The translations under genes were made by a program, and so were the position numbers. Shown here piece by piece: positions 10,855 to 19,157 of a stretch of DNA of 64,000 nucleotides (position 1 is its first letter; the number at the start of each line of letters is the position of its first letter). The notes beneath the pieces are model-generated. The model had not been told where the DNA came from and ran no database searches. It was given only the letters and a program-made list of their open reading frames with translations. This DNA is from Azospirillaceae bacterium (GTDB taxonomy: Bacteria > Pseudomonadota > Alphaproteobacteria > Azospirillales > Azospirillaceae), in NCBI GenBank assembly GCA_028283825.1, contig JAPWJW010000001.1, forward strand, positions 1,674,001 to 1,738,000, in the 5' to 3' direction.

Positions 10855-10867
10855 ATAGGGGAGGACT

Positions 10868-12175
10868 ATGGAAGATCCACGCGTCTTGATCGCCCGCGAG
10901 CCCATGCATTACCGGCAGGTGCTCGCCATCGCTATCGCCACCGCGCTGAACGCGCTGGATGGCTTCGACGTCCTGTCGATCAGTTTCGCCGCCCCCGGCA
11001 TCGCCAAGGATTGGGGCATCACCCGGGCGGCTTTGGGCCTGGTGCTGTCCATGGAACTGTTCGGCATGGGCGTGGGCGCCCTGCTGCTGGGCACCCTGGC
11101 CGACCGCATCGGGCGGCGGCCCACCATCCTGGGCTGCCTGGGCATCATGTCGCTGGGCATGTTCCTGGCCTCCACCGCCACCGACGTGCCCATCCTGTCG
11201 GCCTACCGGCTGTTCACCGGCCTTGGCATCGGCGGCATGCTGGCCGCCACCAACGCCATCGTGGCCGAATGTTCCAACGCCAAGCGCCGCAACCTGGCGG
11301 TCGCCATCATGACCGGCGGCTACCCCATGGGCGCCATCCTGGGCGGGTCGGCTGCATCCTGGCTGCTGGCCGTCACCGGGCGCTGGCAGTCGGTGTTCGA
11401 ATTCGGCGCCATCTGCACCCTGTGCTTCATTCCGCTGGTGCTGTGGCTGGTGCCGGAGACCATCGCCTTCCTGCTGCACAAGCGTCCGGCCAACGCCCTG
11501 GCCCGGATCAACCACACCATGGTGCGCCAGGGCCGTGAGCCGCTGGCCGCCCTGCCGCCGCTGGACGTGGTGAAGAAGGGCTTCAGCGTGGCGCAATTGC
11601 TGGCGCCCGCCATGGTCGGCGTCACCCTGCTGCTCACCCTGTCCTACTTCGGGCACATGATGACCTTCTACTTCCTGGTGAAGTGGATCCCGAAGATCGT
11701 GGTGGACATGGGCTTCGCCCCCGCCCTGGCCGGCGGCGTGCTGGTCTGGGCCAATGTCGGCGGCGCCACCGGCGCGTTCACCCTCAGCCTGCTGACCCAG
11801 CGCTTCGGCGTGCGCACCCTGGTGGTCGGCTCCATGCTGTGCGGTGCGGTCGCCGTCGCGGTGTTCGGCCAGGGCTTCACCACCCTGGGCGGCATCTCCG
11901 CCATCGCCTGCGTCGGGGGCTTCTTCACCAACGGCGCCACCGCCGGCCTTTACGCCGTCATCGCCCAATCCTTCCCCGCCAGCTTGCGCGCCGGGGGCAC
12001 CGGGTTCGTGATCGGCCTGGGCCGGGCGGGTGCGGCCCTGGGCCCCATCGTCGCCGGCCTGCTGTTCACCGCCGGCTGGGGCCTGCCCATCGTCGCCGCC
12101 ACATTGGCCTGCGGCACCGCCATCGGCGGCTTGTGCCTGGCCACGGCGCGCTACCGCGAAAGCAGCGTCGCCTGA
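10868..12175 (+). CDS. MFS aromatic acid:H+ symporter (GalT-like)
   Basis: Inner-membrane uptake transporter of the aromatic acid:H+ symporter family, predicted to import gallate. The 435-residue protein shows 12 hydrophobic segments, the family motif LDGFD in TM1 (residues about 30-34, needed for aromatic acid uptake in PcaK), and the MFS loop motif GTLADRIGRR between TM2 and TM3. The start is set by a strong GGGGAGGA just upstream. It follows galA by 122 bases on the same strand. Substrate is inferred from context; protocatechuate or 4-hydroxybenzoate are alternatives. Confidence 0.88.
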   Translation: MEDPRVLIAREPMHYRQVLAIAIATALNALDGFDVLSISFAAPGIAKDWGITRAALGLVLSMELFGMGVGALLLGTLADRIGRRPTILGCLGIMSLGMFLASTATDVPILSAYRLFTGLGIGGMLAATNAIVAECSNAKRRNLAVAIMTGGYPMGAILGGSAASWLLAVTGRWQSVFEFGAICTLCFIPLVLWLVPETIAFLLHKRPANALARINHTMVRQGREPLAALPPLDVVKKGFSVAQLLAPAMVGVTLLLTLSYFGHMMTFYFLVKWIPKIVVDMGFAPALAGGVLVWANVGGATGAFTLSLLTQRFGVRTLVVGSMLCGAVAVAVFGQGFTTLGGISAIACVGGFFTNGATAGLYAVIAQSFPASLRAGGTGFVIGLGRAGAALGPIVAGLLFTAGWGLPIVAATLACGTAIGGLCLATARYRESSVA

Positions 12176-12265
12176 GCTGAACCAGCGGCGGGGTTGGGGC
12201 CGCCGCATCAACTGACAAGAAACAGCCGCCGCCGTACATGGCGGCGGTGCGGGGAGAATCATGCT

Positions 12266-13807
12266 ATGTTGAAGACACATCCGCGTATTGCCAATCGCCG
12301 TCACACCACCTTGCTGAAGGCTTGCGTCTGCCTGCCCGCCTTGATGTGGGCGACGCTGGCCGGGGCGCAGAGCGTGGCGCCCGACACGCCGCAACAAAGC
12401 ACCGCCGGCGGTCCCCTGGCCGGCCAGAGCCCGCCGGGCGTGCGCCCGCCCAAATCGCAGAAAAAGCCGGCTGAGGCCCTGCCCGGCGGCCAGGCGGGCC
12501 CCGCCAACACACCCCAATCCATCCGCTGGACGGAGGACTGGTCCAAGCCGCCGGCCGACGACGCCTCCTTCCTGGACCAGATGCGCCACATCGCGCTGGG
12601 CACCAACCCCGACTTCTACCTGTCGCTGGGTGGGGAGGAGCGCATCTACTACACCAACTGGCACCATTCGACCCTGGGCCTGAGGGCCAACGACGACAAC
12701 GCCCCAACCCAGTCGCGGCTGCGCCTGATCGCCGACCTGCACCTGGGTCCCTATGTGCGCACCTACCTGGAGTTGGGCGACAACCGGGAGTTCGAGTGGA
12801 CGACCAAGACCCCACCCAACCGCGACCAGATGGACATCTACCAGGCCTTCGTGGACCTGACCGCCCCGCTGGGTGACGACGGCAAGATCACCGTCCGCCC
12901 CGGCCGGTTCGAAATGCCGCTGGGCAACGGCAAGCTGATGGGCGTGCGCGAGGGCCTGAACATGCGCTTCACCTACCAGGGTGTGCGCGCCACCTACATC
13001 CTGCCGGGCGAGGTGTCGGTGGACACCTTCGCGGTGCGGCCCATCAACATCCATGAAAGCAGCTTCGACGACGGGCCCAACAGCGGCACGACCTACAAGG
13101 GCATCTACGTCAGCGCGCCCAACCGCCTGTTCGGCTTCGGCACCGACGGCTATGTCTATGAGGTCGACCGCGCCGCCGGCACCCTGCGTGAAGGGGCCGG
13201 CCACGACAACCGTACCAACTACGGCGCCCGGCTGTGGCGGCGGGCCGACGGGTGGGATTTCGACCTGGAAGGCGATTACCAGGGCGGCACCTTCGCCAAC
13301 AAGGCGATCGACGCCTATGCCGTGCTGTTCGAAGGCGGCTATACCTTCGCCGACACCATCCTGGCGCCCCGCCTGGGGGCCAAGGCCAACCTGTTCAGCG
13401 GCGACGGCGACCTGAAGGACGGCACCGCCGGCACCTTCGTCGCGGCATCGCCCCGCCTGCCCCTGATCAGCGAGGCCGCGTTCTTCAACCTGTCCGACCT
13501 GATGGATTTCTATCCCTCGCTGACGGTGAAGCCGCGTGAGGACGTCACCATCATGATCGGGCCCGACTTCCTGTGGCGCCAGAGCATGGCCGACGGCGTC
13601 TACATCGGATCCTCCGGCGCCTCCATCGCGCCCTATTCCTCCGGCCGCTTCATCGGCACCGACCTGAACCTGGAAGCCTCCTGGCAGGCGACCAAGAACA
13701 TCCAGTTCCGCATCTTCGAGACCTACTTCACCGCCGACAGCGAATTCGCGGCGCATGGCGGCAAGTCCGGCAACTATTTCGGCGTCTTCACCGATCTGCG
13801 TTTCTAG
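12266..13807 (+). CDS. Outer-membrane beta-barrel channel, alginate-export-like family
   Basis: Probable outer-membrane porin for the aromatic substrate. The 513-residue protein has a signal peptide (LLKACVCLPALMWATLAGAQS), a Pro-rich linker, and a long run of alternating beta strands from about residue 115, ending in the terminal Phe of outer-membrane proteins (FGVFTDLRF). The strand pattern and length fit the alginate-export (AlgE-like) porin family rather than the OprD family used in Pseudomonas gallate loci. The ATG at 12266 follows GGGGAGAA. It lies 90 bases after the symporter on the same strand, so it is probably the last gene of the gallate unit. Confidence 0.78.
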   Translation: MLKTHPRIANRRHTTLLKACVCLPALMWATLAGAQSVAPDTPQQSTAGGPLAGQSPPGVRPPKSQKKPAEALPGGQAGPANTPQSIRWTEDWSKPPADDASFLDQMRHIALGTNPDFYLSLGGEERIYYTNWHHSTLGLRANDDNAPTQSRLRLIADLHLGPYVRTYLELGDNREFEWTTKTPPNRDQMDIYQAFVDLTAPLGDDGKITVRPGRFEMPLGNGKLMGVREGLNMRFTYQGVRATYILPGEVSVDTFAVRPINIHESSFDDGPNSGTTYKGIYVSAPNRLFGFGTDGYVYEVDRAAGTLREGAGHDNRTNYGARLWRRADGWDFDLEGDYQGGTFANKAIDAYAVLFEGGYTFADTILAPRLGAKANLFSGDGDLKDGTAGTFVAASPRLPLISEAAFFNLSDLMDFYPSLTVKPREDVTIMIGPDFLWRQSMADGVYIGSSGASIAPYSSGRFIGTDLNLEASWQATKNIQFRIFETYFTADSEFAAHGGKSGNYFGVFTDLRF

Positions 13808-13826
13808 TAAACACCAAAGGCCGGGC

Positions 13827-13852
13827 GGATGGGCGGCGCTAGCCGCCCGTCC
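13827..13852. terminator. Hairpin between convergent genes, overlapping a stop codon
   Basis: An 11-bp stem (one G-T pair) with arms 13827-13837 and 13842-13852 and loop GCTA. The stop codon of the minus-strand monooxygenase (13839-13841) lies inside it. Position suggests a shared terminator for the porin and monooxygenase genes; no T tract is present. Confidence 0.5.
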
Positions 13853-14978
13853 CCATGCCGGCATCGGCGAAGATTTCCAGAATCCCTGCGGGCGCCCGTT
13901 CATTCAGCATCAGGTCCAGGATCTGGTGCGCACCCACGGCGGCCGCCTCGCTGCGCGGAAACAACGCCGCCTCATAAAGGGCCAGTGCCGTTTCGACATC
14001 GCCCGGATGGGCGGCGATGGCCTTTCCCAGTTCGGCCCCGTCCAGCATCGCCAGGTTGGCGCCCTCACCGGCCGGCGGCGCCAGATGGGCCGCGTCCCCC
14101 AGCAGCGTCACCCCCAACGTGCGGTCCCAGCGGTGCCCGGTCGGCAGCGTGTGGATCATGCGCAAGGTCGGGCCTGCATCGCTGTCGGTGATCAGGGCGG
14201 TCAGCGCCGGGGCCCAGCCGTCGAACTCGGCCGCGACCTTGGCTTTCACGGCAACCGCGTCCCCGAAATCCAGGTTGGCGATCCAGTCGGCCGGTCGCTT
14301 CAGCGCGATGTAGGCGTGAAGAACGCCGCCCGCCTCACGATGCGTGAAGATCGCCTGCCCCGGCGCCGGCACCATCAGGCCGCCACCACCGACCGCCGCG
14401 GCCGTGGCGGGGTGCCGCCGGTCGGCATCGTGCAGATAGGTTTCAATGAACGCGGTGCCGACATAGGCGGGCTGGGCGTCGGACAACAGCGGGCGGACCT
14501 TGGACCAGGCGCCGTCCGCCCCCACCAGCAGATCGGTTGTCACCACCGATCCGTCGGTGAAGGTCAGCGCATGCCGGCCGTCGTCCAGGGCGGCCACGCC
14601 GGCCAGCTTCCTGCCCCAGCGGATCGTCCCGTCGGGCAGGGCGTCGATGAGGATGCGGCGCAAGTCGCCCCGCAGCACCTCGGGCCGGCCGCCGGTGCCG
14701 TCGTCGGGCTGGTCCAGCAGCACCCGCCCCTGCCGATCGAGGACGCGCGTCGCCTCACCACCCCGATGGATGATGGCGCGGAAGGCCTCGGTCAGGCCGG
14801 CGGCTTCCAGCGCCCACTGTCCCGTGCGCTGGTGGATGTCGAGTTGCCCGCCCTGCCCCCGGGCATCGGCCGAGGGCTCCACCTCATAAACCGTGACGGA
14901 AATGCCGTGGCGGTGGAGAACGTTGGCGAGGATGAGACCGCCGGGGCCTCCCCCGACAATCGTGACCGGTGTCGTCAT
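13839..14978 (-). CDS. Tet(X)-like FAD-dependent monooxygenase
   Basis: Flavoprotein monooxygenase of the group A aromatic hydroxylase family. The 379-residue protein has the Rossmann motif VTIVGGGPGGLILANVLHRHG (GxGxxG), the Tet(X)-like segment GGQLDIHQRTGQ, RGDLRRILIDAL, and the second FAD motif LLGDAAHLAPPAGEGAN. Overall layout and length match Tet(X) tetracycline-inactivating enzymes more than phenol hydroxylases. The start at 14978 has AAGGAAA just upstream. It is divergently paired with a TetR regulator, which suggests ligand-inducible expression. The true substrate (tetracycline, another antibiotic, or an aromatic) cannot be read from sequence. Confidence 0.82.
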   Translation of the reverse strand: MTTPVTIVGGGPGGLILANVLHRHGISVTVYEVEPSADARGQGGQLDIHQRTGQWALEAAGLTEAFRAIIHRGGEATRVLDRQGRVLLDQPDDGTGGRPEVLRGDLRRILIDALPDGTIRWGRKLAGVAALDDGRHALTFTDGSVVTTDLLVGADGAWSKVRPLLSDAQPAYVGTAFIETYLHDADRRHPATAAAVGGGGLMVPAPGQAIFTHREAGGVLHAYIALKRPADWIANLDFGDAVAVKAKVAAEFDGWAPALTALITDSDAGPTLRMIHTLPTGHRWDRTLGVTLLGDAAHLAPPAGEGANLAMLDGAELGKAIAAHPGDVETALALYEAALFPRSEAAAVGAHQILDLMLNERAPAGILEIFADAGMGTGG

Positions 14979-15018
14979 CGCTTTCCTTGTCCCTAGGATC
15001 AGGGGCCGCATCGCCCAT

Positions 15019-15035
15019 ATGGAACGCCGTTCCAT
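15019..15035. promoter_or_regulatory. TetR operator O1 candidate
   Basis: Perfect 17-bp palindrome ATGGAACG-C-CGTTCCAT in the gap between the divergent monooxygenase and TetR genes. It shares the core TGGAAC-N3-GTTCCA with a second copy 26 bp away. Confidence 0.75.
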
Positions 15036-15045
15036 GGATATTTAT

Positions 15046-15060
15046 TGGAACGTTGTTCCA
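15046..15060. promoter_or_regulatory. TetR operator O2 candidate
   Basis: Second TGGAAC-N3-GTTCCA palindrome, ending on the first base of the preferred tetR start codon. Centre-to-centre distance to O1 is 26 bp, close to two and a half helical turns. The paired arrangement fits autorepression plus control of the divergent gene. Confidence 0.75.
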
Positions 15061-15752
15061 TGACTGTCAAGATGGCATTCATGACAACCAAGACCCCACG
15101 GGCGGCGCGGCGCGGCGACGCGCTCTCAAAAGAACGTATCGTCGAGGCCGCGATCCATATCCTGGACACGGGCGGTGAAGACGCGCTGACCTTCCGCGCG
15201 CTGGCGGCCCGCCTGGCGACCGGAAGCGGGGCGATCTACTGGCATGTCGCCGACAAGGACGATCTGCTGGCGGCAACCACCAACCACGTCATCGACCGGG
15301 TCATGGCCGGCGTGGTCGACGATGCGGCACCGCGCCAGGCCATCCGCGCCATTGCGCTTGGACTGTTCGACGCCATCGACGCGCACCCGTGGGTGGGCAC
15401 CCAGCTACACCGGGCGCCGTGGCAGTCGGCCATGCTGCAGATTTTCGAAAGCATCGGCGGACGCCTCCCGGCACTGGGCGTGCCGGCGTCGGCGCAGTTC
15501 AACTGCGCCTCCGCCCTGCTGAACTATATCCTGGGCGTGGGCGCGCAAAACGCCGCGAACGCCCGCCTTGTCCCCCCCGGGACGGATCGGTCGGCCTTCC
15601 TGGCGGCCGTCACCGACCGTTGGATGCAACTCGCCCCCGGGGAATATCCGTTCGTGCGCCAGGTGGCGACGCAACTGCGCGATCATGACGACCGCGCGCA
15701 GTTCCTGGCCGGCGTCGACCTGATCCTGGCCGGCCTGGAAACCCTGCGGTAG
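15060..15752 (+). CDS. TetR-family repressor
   Basis: Predicted ligand-responsive repressor of the divergent monooxygenase gene. The 230-residue protein has an N-terminal HTH of TetR type: KERIVEAAIHILDTGGEDAL, then FRALAARLATGSGAIYWHV, and the usual helix 4 (DKDDLL). The C-terminal ligand-binding region is helical. Several starts are possible (15060, 15072, 15081); none has a strong ribosome-binding site, and 15081 (MTTKTPRAARRG) is a good alternative. The twin palindromes just upstream are its likely operators. Its 3' end is followed within five bases by intergenic repeat copy A. Confidence 0.85.
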   Translation: MTVKMAFMTTKTPRAARRGDALSKERIVEAAIHILDTGGEDALTFRALAARLATGSGAIYWHVADKDDLLAATTNHVIDRVMAGVVDDAAPRQAIRAIALGLFDAIDAHPWVGTQLHRAPWQSAMLQIFESIGGRLPALGVPASAQFNCASALLNYILGVGAQNAANARLVPPGTDRSAFLAAVTDRWMQLAPGEYPFVRQVATQLRDHDDRAQFLAGVDLILAGLETLR

Positions 15753-15756
15753 GCCG

Positions 15757-15886
15757 CCCCTCAGTCGCCGGGCGCGACCATCCGGTCGCTTGGGCTTCCT
15801 CAGTTTCCGGTCCACTTCGTTCCCCAGAAACTTCCGGCGGACGCGGTCGCGTCCTACAGCGGCAGATTCATAGTCTCGTGCCGCTG
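15757..15886 (+). repeat. Four-hairpin intergenic repeat, copy A
   Basis: Member of a four-copy family. Hairpin 1: GCGACC-ATCC-GGTCGC at 15774-15789. Hairpin 2: GTTTC at 15803-15807 with GAAAC at 15827-15831. Hairpin 3: GGACGC-GGTC-GCGTCC at 15839-15854. Hairpin 4: CAGCGGCA at 15857-15864 with TGCCGCTG at 15879-15886. It starts five bases after the tetR stop and ends three bases before the stop of the convergent small gene. Confidence 0.85.
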
Positions 15887-15889
15887 GCA

Positions 15890-16120
15890 TTACCGGCTGT
15901 GATGGCCCGGTGAGTCAGGGCGCTTCTTCTCCGCCCCATGGTGGCCGTCTTTCTTCTCCCCGGCCTCTTCCTTGGCCTTGGGCGCCTCATGGGGAATGGG
16001 CGGGAAGATGTCCGGCGTGGGGGACCGCGCCTCCTCGATGGCCTCCACCACCTCTTCCAGGATGATGTTGCCCAGGATGCTGCCTTCATCCTTGTGGGTC
16101 TTGGTGGGCTTGGTGCTCAT
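15890..16120 (-). CDS. Small charged hypothetical protein
   Basis: Function unknown. A 76-residue, highly charged protein: an N-terminal helical part (GSILGNIILEEVVEAIEEA), a Pro-rich middle (TPDIFPPIPHEAP), and a Lys/Glu/His-rich tail. No signal peptide or membrane segment. The start at 16120 is supported by GAGGAGG a few bases upstream, a stronger ribosome-binding site than most genes here, so I take it as real. It lies downstream of plsY on the same strand, separated by a GGGGCC/GGCCCC inverted repeat. It ends against repeat copy A. Confidence 0.65.
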   Translation of the reverse strand: MSTKPTKTHKDEGSILGNIILEEVVEAIEEARSPTPDIFPPIPHEAPKAKEEAGEKKDGHHGAEKKRPDSPGHHSR

Positions 16121-16192
16121 CGTCGTTCCTCCTCAGGGGCCTGTCCCTCAAATAAGGATGGCCCCTTCAAGGTTCAAACGCACTGAGGCAAA

Positions 16193-16843
16193 TCATTCAC
16201 CCGCTTCAGTCTTCTTCTTCCCCTGCCCGATCCGGGGCTCCGTTCCCGCCAGCAGGCGGCGGATGTTGGCGTGGTGGCGAATCCACACCAGGATGGCGAT
16301 GGCCAGCGCCAGGGCGCCCTCGCTGGGGCCGGCGCCGAAGCCGGCCGCCGCCGGGCAGATCGCCGGCAGCACCCACGCCACCGCCGGCGCCAGCGCCAGG
16401 GCGATCAGGGCGGACAGGGAGGAGATGCGGAACAGGAAGGCCATGGCCAGCCAGGTCAGGCAGGCGACGATGCCCACCGGCCAGCTGGTGGCCAGCAGCA
16501 CGCCCAGCGCCGTCGCCACCCCCTTGCCGCCCTTGAAGCCCAGCCACACCGGGAAGGTGTGGCCCAGCATGGCGCCGCCGCCGGCCACCAGCGGCGCCAG
16601 ATCGGACGGCACGAACGCCATGGCCAGCAGGGCCGCGATGGCGCCCTTGCCGCTGTCCAGGACCAGGGTGGCGGCGGCCAGCGGCTTGTTGCCGGTGCGC
16701 AGCACATTGGTGGCGCCGATGTTGCCGGAGCCGATCTTGCGGATGTCGCCATGGCCGCCCAGATAGGCCAGCACCAGGCCGAAGGGGATGGAGCCCAGCA
16801 GATAGCCGCCGGCCAGGACAAGACCCAGGGTGGTGCCGTCCAT
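16193..16843 (-). CDS. plsY: Glycerol-3-phosphate acyltransferase PlsY
   Basis: Integral membrane enzyme that transfers the acyl group from acyl-phosphate to glycerol-3-phosphate, the first step of phospholipid synthesis with PlsX. The 216-residue protein has several membrane segments and the family motifs GSGNIGATNVLRTG, GHTFPVWLGFKGGKGVAT and a late His-rich loop. The start at 16843 (MDGTTLGLVLAGGYLLGSIP) is chosen because the longer open frame upstream lies inside the dihydroorotase gene. It follows that gene by five bases, so the two are likely co-transcribed. Confidence 0.95.
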   Translation of the reverse strand: MDGTTLGLVLAGGYLLGSIPFGLVLAYLGGHGDIRKIGSGNIGATNVLRTGNKPLAAATLVLDSGKGAIAALLAMAFVPSDLAPLVAGGGAMLGHTFPVWLGFKGGKGVATALGVLLATSWPVGIVACLTWLAMAFLFRISSLSALIALALAPAVAWVLPAICPAAAGFGAGPSEGALALAIAILVWIRHHANIRRLLAGTEPRIGQGKKKTEAGE

Positions 16844-16848
16844 GGGGG

Positions 16849-18150
16849 TCAGGCCGCCAGCTTGAAGACGGTGCGGCCGTCCACCAGGGTGTGCAGCACG
16901 CGGCCCTGCACCGGGTGCTTGTCGAAGCAGCTGTTCTTGGACTTGCTGTGCAGCGCCTCCGCCTCCACCTTCCACGGCCGTTCGGCGTCGAAGATCACCA
17001 GGTCGGCGGCGGCACCGGTGCGCAGGCGGCCCAGATTCAGGCCCAGCACGGCGGCCGGCTTGGCCGTCACCGCGGCCAGGGCGTCCAGCAGGCTCATATG
17101 CCCCTTGTTCACCAGGTCCAGGGTCAGCGGCAGCAGGGTTTCCAGGCCGACGGAGCCGAAGGCCGCCTGGGCGAAGGGCACGCGCTTGGCGTCCTGGTTC
17201 AGCGGCAGGTGGTCGCTGGTGATGCAATCGATGGTGCCGTCGGCCAGGCCTTCCACGATGGCGGCGCGGTCGTCGTCGCTGCGCAGCGGCGGGAACAGCT
17301 TGAAGAAGGTGCGGTAGTCGCCGACGTCCCGCTCCGTCAGGGTGAAGTACGGCGGGGCGGTGTCGCAGGTGACCTTCAGGCCCTTACGCTTGGCGGCGCG
17401 GATGACCGCCACGGACTCGGCGGTGGAGATGTTGGCGGCGTGATAGCGGCCGCCCGTCGCCTCCACCAGGCGCAGGTCGCGCTCCAGCATGATCACTTCC
17501 GACAGCGCCGGGATGCCGGACAGGCCTAGGCGGGTGGCGATCTCGCCGGCGTTCATGACGCCGTTGCCGGACAGGCGCGGTTCCTCCGGGTGCTGCATGA
17601 TGGGGCGGCCCCAGATGCTGGCGTAGGACAGCGCCCGCTGCATCACCAGGGCGTCGGCCACCGCCTTGCCGCCGTCGGTGAAGCCCACGGCGCCGGCTTC
17701 CGCCAGCAGGCCCATCTCGGTCAGTTCCCGGCCAGCCAGGTCGCGGGTGATGCCGGCATAGGCGAACACCTTGACCAGCCGCACCTCGCGCGCCCGCCGC
17801 GCGATGAACTCCAGCCCCGCCACGTCGTCGATGACGGGGTCGGTGTCGGGCAGGCAGGCCAGGGCGGTGACGCCGCCGGCGGCGGCGGCCTGGCTGGCGG
17901 TCTTCAGCGTCTCATTATCCTCATGCCCCGGCTCACCCACCTGGGCGCGCAGATCCACCAGGCCAGGGGCGACGCAGGCGCCCTGCGCATCGATGACCTC
18001 GATCCCCTCCGGCACGCCGTCGCGGAACAGGCCGGGACCGTGGTCGGCGATCTTGGTCCCGTCGATCAGCAGGGAACCGCGCTGATCCAGGCGGCTGTCC
18101 GGGTCCAGCAGGCGGGCGTTCAGGATGGCGGTGCGGGTATGGGCGGGCAT
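16849..18150 (-). CDS. pyrX: Dihydroorotase-like pseudoenzyme (PyrC'/PyrX)
   Basis: Class I dihydroorotase fold, but the metal site is lost. The usual DxHxHxREPG reads DLRAQVGEPG (both His replaced by Arg and Gln). The later HxAHLST motif reads HAANIST, TPHH reads APPY, and TDHAPH reads SDHLPL. Known PyrC' proteins with such losses are structural partners of aspartate transcarbamoylase, and pyrB lies directly upstream here. The 433-residue protein is therefore more likely a PyrB assembly subunit than an enzyme. The start at 18150 (MPAHTRTAILNARLLDPD) is the first ATG. Confidence 0.88.
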   Translation of the reverse strand: MPAHTRTAILNARLLDPDSRLDQRGSLLIDGTKIADHGPGLFRDGVPEGIEVIDAQGACVAPGLVDLRAQVGEPGHEDNETLKTASQAAAAGGVTALACLPDTDPVIDDVAGLEFIARRAREVRLVKVFAYAGITRDLAGRELTEMGLLAEAGAVGFTDGGKAVADALVMQRALSYASIWGRPIMQHPEEPRLSGNGVMNAGEIATRLGLSGIPALSEVIMLERDLRLVEATGGRYHAANISTAESVAVIRAAKRKGLKVTCDTAPPYFTLTERDVGDYRTFFKLFPPLRSDDDRAAIVEGLADGTIDCITSDHLPLNQDAKRVPFAQAAFGSVGLETLLPLTLDLVNKGHMSLLDALAAVTAKPAAVLGLNLGRLRTGAAADLVIFDAERPWKVEAEALHSKSKNSCFDKHPVQGRVLHTLVDGRTVFKLAA

Positions 18151-18218
18151 GGGGGGCGCTCTCAGCAAGCGGATCGTCGGGAAGGCGGAACCGAAACGGC
18201 CAGGGGGGCAGACAAACG

Positions 18219-19157
18219 TCAGGCCGGGTCGTTGCGGCCGTGCTGGGTCAGCAGGTCCAGGCAGGCCATGCGCACGGCCACGCCGAATTCCACCTGTTGC
18301 AGGATGACGCTGCGGTGGATGTCGTCGGCCACCAGGCTGTCGATCTCCACGCCGCGGTTCATGGGGCCGGGGTGCATGATCAGGGCGTCGGGCTTGGCCG
18401 CCGCCAGCTTCTCGTAATCCAGGCCGAAGAAGCGGTTGTATTCGCGCACGGACGGCACGAACTGGCCCTGCATGCGCTCCATCTGCAAACGCAGCATCAT
18501 GACGATGTCGGCGTCCTTCAGGCCGGTGGCCATGTCGTGGTGCACCTCCACGCTCAACTCGCCGATGGCGCGGGGCAGCAGGGTGGGCGGCGCCACCACG
18601 CGCACGCGGGCACCCATGATGTTCAGCAGCATGATGTTGGAACGGGCGACGCGGCTGTGCAGGATGTCGCCGCAGATGGTGACCGTCAGGCCGTCCAGCC
18701 GGCCCTTGTTGCGGCGGATGGTCAGGGCGTCCAGCAGGGCCTGGGTCGGGTGCTCATGCGCGCCGTCGCCGCCGGAGATGACGGCGCAATTGACCTTGTC
18801 GGCCAGCAGCTTCACCGCGCCCGATTCCGGATGGCGCACCACCAGGACGTCCAGGTGCATGGCGTTCAGGGTGGTGGCGGTGTCCAGCAGGGTCTCGCCC
18901 TTCTTCACGCTGGAGCCGTCGACCGACATGTTGATGGCGTCGCCGCCCAGGCGCTTGGCCGCCAGCTCGAAGCTGGTGCGCGTGCGGGTGCTGTTCTCGA
19001 AGAACAGGTTCACCACCGTCTTGCCGCGCAGGATGTCGGTCTTCTTGTTGGGGCTGCGGTTCTGGTCGACATAGGTGTCGGCGAGATCAAGGATGGTGTT
19101 GATCTGGGCCGGGCTGAGGCCCTCGATGCCGAGCAGGTGCCGGTGCGGAAAGCGCAT
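18219..19157 (-). CDS. pyrB: Aspartate carbamoyltransferase catalytic subunit
   Basis: Catalyses carbamoyl phosphate plus aspartate to carbamoyl aspartate, the committed step of pyrimidine synthesis. The 312-residue protein has the carbamoyl-phosphate motif [20 protein letters not shown], the HPTQALLD loop and the C-terminal [11 protein letters not shown]. The start at 19157 gives [15 protein letters not shown], as in the family; open sequence further upstream is not homologous. It is followed after 68 bases by the PyrC' gene, an order typical of class A ATCases that need a dihydroorotase-like partner. Confidence 0.96.
   Translation of the reverse strand: MRFPHRHLLGIEGLSPAQINTILDLADTYVDQNRSPNKKTDILRGKTVVNLFFENSTRTRTSFELAAKRLGGDAINMSVDGSSVKKGETLLDTATTLNAMHLDVLVVRHPESGAVKLLADKVNCAVISGGDGAHEHPTQALLDALTIRRNKGRLDGLTVTICGDILHSRVARSNIMLLNIMGARVRVVAPPTLLPRAIGELSVEVHHDMATGLKDADIVMMLRLQMERMQGQFVPSVREYNRFFGLDYEKLAAAKPDALIMHPGPMNRGVEIDSLVADDIHRSVILQQVEFGVAVRMACLDLLTQHGRNDPA

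Noticed and set aside
10757-13903. 1048-codon open frame on the minus strand
   Set aside because: It is antisense to the transporter and porin genes, both with clear motifs. The product is low-complexity Gly/Ala/His/Gln-rich, typical of open shadow frames in GC-rich DNA.
16844-17227. N-terminal extension of PlsY
   Set aside because: The open frame continues upstream but lies wholly inside the PyrC' gene. PlsY homology starts at 16843.
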